Part shown: positions 61,057-64,000 of the stretch, in pieces
How positions within the stretch are numbered: the stretch's first letter is position 1
How the letters are laid out: every line of letters starts with the position of its first letter
The notes under the pieces: generated by a model
The model's input: only the letters and a program-made list of their open reading frames with translations
Told to the model about the DNA's origin: nothing
Database searches by the model: none
Program-made: the position numbers and the translations under genes
From: Fluviibacter sp964498255
GTDB taxonomy: Bacteria > Pseudomonadota > Gammaproteobacteria > Burkholderiales > Rhodocyclaceae
Direction of reading: 5' to 3'
Length of the DNA stretch: 64,000 nucleotides
Assembly: GCA_964498255.1 (NCBI GenBank)
Contig: CAZCGW010000005.1
Span: 62,001-126,000, forward strand

Positions 61057-62162
61057 ATTTTGATCTGATCACCACCGATGGGGCCGCCCGCCGCGGCCGA
61101 CTCACCCTGGCGCATGGCCAGATAGACACCCCGGCCTTTATGCCGGTGGGCACCTATGGCACCGTCAAAGCCATGACGCCCGAGGCACTGGCCAACACTG
61201 GCGCCCAGATCTGCCTAGGCAATACCTTCCACCTCTGGCTGCGTCCGGGTATGGAAGTCATCAAACAGTTCGGCGGCCTGCATAAATTTATGAACTGGGA
61301 TAAACCGATCCTTACCGATTCCGGTGGTTTTCAGGTATTTTCGCTAGGCGATCTACGCAAGATCACAGAAGAAGGCGTCAAGTTTGCCTCCCCAATCGAT
61401 GGCGCCAAGCTCTTTCTGACCCCGGAAATCTCCATGCAGATCCAGAAGGATCTGAACAGTGACATCGTCATGATCTTTGACGAATGCACCCCCTACCCGG
61501 CCGATTACAAAACTGCCGCCGAATCCATGCGCCTGTCGCTACGCTGGGCACGCCGCTCGCGCGACGAGCACGACCGCCTGGAAAATACCAACGCCCTATT
61601 TGGCATTGTTCAGGGCGGAATGCACGAAGCCTTGCGTGACGAATCGCTGGCGGGATTAAAAGACATCAATTTCAACGGCTTCGCCATTGGCGGCCTCTCG
61701 GTCGGCGAGCCCAAAGAAGACATGATGCGCATTCTGGCGCACACCGCGCCACAGCTACCCACTGATAAACCACGCTACCTTATGGGTGTCGGCACCCCGG
61801 AAGACTTAATGGATTCGGTGGAACAAGGCATTGATATGTTTGACTGCGTGATGCCGACACGTAACGCACGTAATGGCCACCTGTTCACGCGTTTTGGCGA
61901 CGTTAAGATCAAAAACGCCCGCTTTAAAACCGAACAAGGACCGCTCGACCCCACGTGCAGCTGCTACACCTGCCAGAACTTTAGCCGTGCCTACCTGCAC
62001 CACCTGTTCCGTGCGGGCGAGATCCTGTCCAGCATTCTCAACACCATCCACAACCTGCACTATTACCAGACGCTGATGGCCGAAATGCGCAGCGCCATCG
62101 AAACCGGTCAGTTCGCCACTCGCGTCAGTGTATTGCGCGCCGATCGCCAGCGCGGCGTTTAA
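61053..62162 (+). CDS. tgt: tRNA-guanine transglycosylase Tgt
   Basis: Exchanges guanine for preQ1 at the wobble position of tRNAs. The 369-aa protein has the catalytic aspartate in LTDSGGFQVFSLG, the second active-site aspartate near MFDCVMPTRNARNGHLF, and the zinc site CSCYTCQNFSRAYLHH. It overlaps queA by 4 bp and is followed by yajC and secD, a widespread gamma- and betaproteobacterial order. Confidence 0.97.
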   Translation: MNFDLITTDGAARRGRLTLAHGQIDTPAFMPVGTYGTVKAMTPEALANTGAQICLGNTFHLWLRPGMEVIKQFGGLHKFMNWDKPILTDSGGFQVFSLGDLRKITEEGVKFASPIDGAKLFLTPEISMQIQKDLNSDIVMIFDECTPYPADYKTAAESMRLSLRWARRSRDEHDRLENTNALFGIVQGGMHEALRDESLAGLKDINFNGFAIGGLSVGEPKEDMMRILAHTAPQLPTDKPRYLMGVGTPEDLMDSVEQGIDMFDCVMPTRNARNGHLFTRFGDVKIKNARFKTEQGPLDPTCSCYTCQNFSRAYLHHLFRAGEILSSILNTIHNLHYYQTLMAEMRSAIETGQFATRVSVLRADRQRGV

Positions 62163-62179
62163 CTCGGCTACTGCCTTAA

Positions 62180-62199
62180 AAATGCTAGAATCAGCATTT
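62180..62199 (+). other. Stem-loop between tgt and yajC
   Basis: AAATGCT and AGCATTT form a 7-bp stem with a 6-nt loop, 18 bp after the tgt stop, with no T run. It overlaps a TAGAAT -10-like element (62186-62191), so it could be either a weak attenuator or part of a yajC promoter. Confidence 0.3.
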
Positions 62200-62228
62200 A
62201 GTTAATCCACTTCTACGGAGACGTAACC

Positions 62229-62534
62229 GTGAACGCATCGCTTCAAGAAAATCTAAGCCAGTTTCTACCGTTGATCGCCATGTTCGCGATCCTGTACTTC
62301 CTGATGATTCGTCCACAGATGAAGAAGGCTAAAGAGCACAAAGCGCTCATCGCTGGCCTACAAAAAGGTGATGAAGTCATCACCCAGGGCGGCCTGACAG
62401 GCAAAGTGACTGCCATCGGTGACAACTACGTCAAAATCGAAGTCGGCTCGAACAGCGCCGGTGCCGTAGAAATTACTGTGCAGCGTCCGGCTATCGGCAT
62501 TGTTCTGCCGAAGGGTTCGCTGAATTCGCTGTAA
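62229..62534 (+). CDS. yajC: Preprotein translocase subunit YajC
   Basis: Small accessory subunit of the Sec translocon that associates with SecDF. The 101-aa protein has one N-terminal membrane segment (about 12-32) followed by the RPQMKKAKEHKALIAGL helix and the soluble VITQGGLTGKVTAIGDNYVKIEV domain. The start is GTG with ACGGAGA upstream, spaced 8 bp; no ATG is suitable. secD follows. Confidence 0.95.
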   Translation: MNASLQENLSQFLPLIAMFAILYFLMIRPQMKKAKEHKALIAGLQKGDEVITQGGLTGKVTAIGDNYVKIEVGSNSAGAVEITVQRPAIGIVLPKGSLNSL

Positions 62535-62583
62535 CTGCGCGCTGTAATCAACCGGATTTGCACCCTATCGTGCATGTTCGACC

Positions 62584-62601
62584 CGGGGGCTTTTGCCCCC
62601 G
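62584..62601 (+). terminator. GC-rich hairpin between yajC and secD
   Basis: CGGGGGC-TTTT-GCCCCCG, a 7-bp stem with a TTTT loop, followed by a T-rich stretch. It is 23 bp before the secD ATG, so it may partly terminate or attenuate, lowering secD expression relative to yajC. Confidence 0.5.
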
Positions 62602-62623
62602 TTTGACTTTTCTGTGACCTGTC

Positions 62624-64000
62624 ATGAATCGCTATCCGCTCTGGAAATACATTGTCGTAGCCATCGCCCTCGTTATCGGCGTGCTCTACACATTGCCCAA
62701 CTTTTTTGGTGAAACACCTGCCGTACAGGTATCACCGATCCGTGCCACGCTAAAGTCTGACGATAAGCTACTCCAACAGGTCACCGTAGCGCTCGATAAG
62801 AACGGCATCTCCAGCGCAGGTGCATTTCTAGACACCAACGGCGTTAAAGTCCGCCTACCAGATACAGATACGCAGCTCAAAGCGCGTGACGTTCTGGAAC
62901 ATGCATTCAATCCGAAAGCAGATGACGCACAGTACGTTGTGGCGCTGAACCTGCTTTCCGCATCACCCAAATGGCTCACCTCGATTCATGCACTGCCGAT
63001 GTACCTAGGCCTGGATCTGCGTGGTGGCGTGCACTTCCTGCTGCAGGTTGATCTGCAAGGCGCACTGACTAAGCGTATCGATGCAACATCCGCCGATATC
63101 CGCACACTGTTGCGCGACAAAAACATTCGTCATGCCGGCATCACCCGCGAAGACCAACGCGTAGTGATTCGCTTCCGCGAAGCGGATTATCGTAACCAGG
63201 CGCGTGCTGCACTCGTGATCGGCCAGCCAGACATCAACTTTGTAGAACAAACCGTGAGTGGAGATGCCGCCCTGGTCGGCACCTTCAAACCTGAAGCCAT
63301 CAAGCGCATTCAGGAATTTGCCGTTAAACAGAACATCACCACGCTGCATAACCGAATTAACGAACTGGGCGTTGCAGAACCCATCATCCAGCAGTCAGGC
63401 CCGGATCGCATTGTTGTACAGCTACCCGGCGTACAGGACACCGCCAAGGCTAAAGACATCCTGGGCCGTACCGCCACGTTGGAAATCCGCATGGTGGACG
63501 ATACCCCGGGCGCACTGGAATCGGCACTTAACGGCAATGTGCCAGCTACCGCAGAGCTTTACACCGAACGCGGCGGCAACCCGATCCTGGTTAAGAAAGT
63601 GGTTGTCCTCACCGGTGAACGTCTGAACGATGCCCAGCCGGGCTTTGATAGCCAAACGCAAGAACCCGCTGTGCACCTGACGCTGGACTCGGCCGGTTCA
63701 CGCATCTTCCGCGACATTACCCGTGAAAACGTGGGCAAACGCATGGCCATCCTGCTTATCGAAAAGGGCAAGGGCGAAGTCATTACCGCCCCAGTCATCC
63801 GTAGCGAAATCGGTGGTGGCAAAGTACAGATCTCCGGCCGCATGACCACCGTAGAAGCTAACGAAACCTCGCTGCTGTTGCGCGCTGGTTCGCTAGCTGC
63901 GCCGATGGATATCATCGAAGAGCGTACCGTTGGCCCATCGCTCGGCGCCGAGAATATCTCGCGCGGCTTCCATGCCACGCTGTGGGGTTTTGCGGCCATC
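62624..64000 (+). CDS. secD: Protein translocase subunit SecD, N-terminal part (runs off the window end)
   Basis: Inner-membrane protein that uses the proton gradient to complete protein export with SecF and YajC. The 459 codons present begin with one membrane segment (about 7-25), then the periplasmic P1 domain with YLGLDLRGGVHFLLQVD and the head region (TATLEIRMV-like). The remaining P1 part and the following five helices lie beyond the window. The ribosome site is weak and a hairpin precedes it. Confidence 0.95.
   Translation, partial: MNRYPLWKYIVVAIALVIGVLYTLPNFFGETPAVQVSPIRATLKSDDKLLQQVTVALDKNGISSAGAFLDTNGVKVRLPDTDTQLKARDVLEHAFNPKADDAQYVVALNLLSASPKWLTSIHALPMYLGLDLRGGVHFLLQVDLQGALTKRIDATSADIRTLLRDKNIRHAGITREDQRVVIRFREADYRNQARAALVIGQPDINFVEQTVSGDAALVGTFKPEAIKRIQEFAVKQNITTLHNRINELGVAEPIIQQSGPDRIVVQLPGVQDTAKAKDILGRTATLEIRMVDDTPGALESALNGNVPATAELYTERGGNPILVKKVVVLTGERLNDAQPGFDSQTQEPAVHLTLDSAGSRIFRDITRENVGKRMAILLIEKGKGEVITAPVIRSEIGGGKVQISGRMTTVEANETSLLLRAGSLAAPMDIIEERTVGPSLGAENISRGFHATLWGFAAI

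Overview
This window is chromosomal DNA from a betaproteobacterium, most likely a Burkholderiales-type or closely related lineage. The grounds are gene order and gene content: lptD divergent from amgK-murU, dusB-fis-purH, hemC-hemD-hemX-hemY, an aceE-aceF-lpd operon whose E3 carries its own lipoyl domain, a gap-pgk-pyk-fba-purC run, a lysine/alanine-repeat histone H1-like protein, and DUF1840 and YbiB proteins. Base composition looks mid-50s %GC by eye. Almost everything is housekeeping. I see no prophage, integrase, CRISPR array, rRNA operon or complete insertion sequence. One 100-N block (38663-38762) shows this is a scaffolded draft.

Layout. 1-895: 5' part of lptD (minus). 1.1-5.4 kb: amgK, murU (cell-wall recycling), pepP, ubiH. 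5.5-11.4 kb: dusB-fis-purH, a PagP-type lipid A palmitoyltransferase, purD, hemF. 11.5-15.3 kb (minus): hemC-hemD-hemX-hemY, then argH. 16.8-18.5 kb: monothiol glutaredoxin and a BigR-like sulfur-sensing ArsR regulator with two YeeE/YedE half-transporters. 18.6-23.5 kb: a small conserved protein, a beta-carbonic-anhydrase-like protein, and a LysR regulator divergent from pirin, flavodoxin and extradiol dioxygenase genes, then a YjdM/PhnA zinc-ribbon protein. 23.5-31.4 kb: cytochrome bd oxidase (cydAB), MgtC, YbiB, then folD-purE-purK-sua5 preceded by an unrecognised 201-aa gene. 32.2-38.4 kb: the pyruvate dehydrogenase operon. 38.5-44.5 kb: H1-like protein, rpiA, argA-yggX, rsmE, an inositol-monophosphatase-family protein, fbp. 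44.9-54.9 kb: tkt, gap, pgk, pyk, fba, purC, prlC. 54.9-59.8 kb: a channel-like membrane protein with an atypical filter, DUF1840, a spermidine-synthase-fold protein, a CYTH-like protein overlapping a split chromate transporter, and an outer-membrane barrel. 59.8-64 kb: tRNA-Leu(CAA), then queA-tgt-yajC-secD.

The genes form a central-metabolism backbone: glycolysis/gluconeogenesis and the non-oxidative pentose phosphate branch (fbp, tkt, rpiA, gap, pgk, pyk, fba), entry to the TCA cycle (aceEF-lpd), purine synthesis (purH, purD, purC, purE, purK, with folD supplying C1 units), haem and ubiquinone synthesis, and a high-affinity bd oxidase. No phosphoribulokinase or Rubisco gene is present, so the sugar-phosphate genes here do not by themselves imply a Calvin cycle.

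I found no clearly new multi-gene system. The points most worth a second look are a near-identical ~59-bp imperfect palindrome present twice (11473-11531 and 44588-44647), the broken repeat gene at the assembly gap, the CYTH-like/split-ChrA overlap, the channel-like/DUF1840 pair, the HxxC carbonic-anhydrase-like protein, and a possible ORF remnant in the fbp-tkt spacer.
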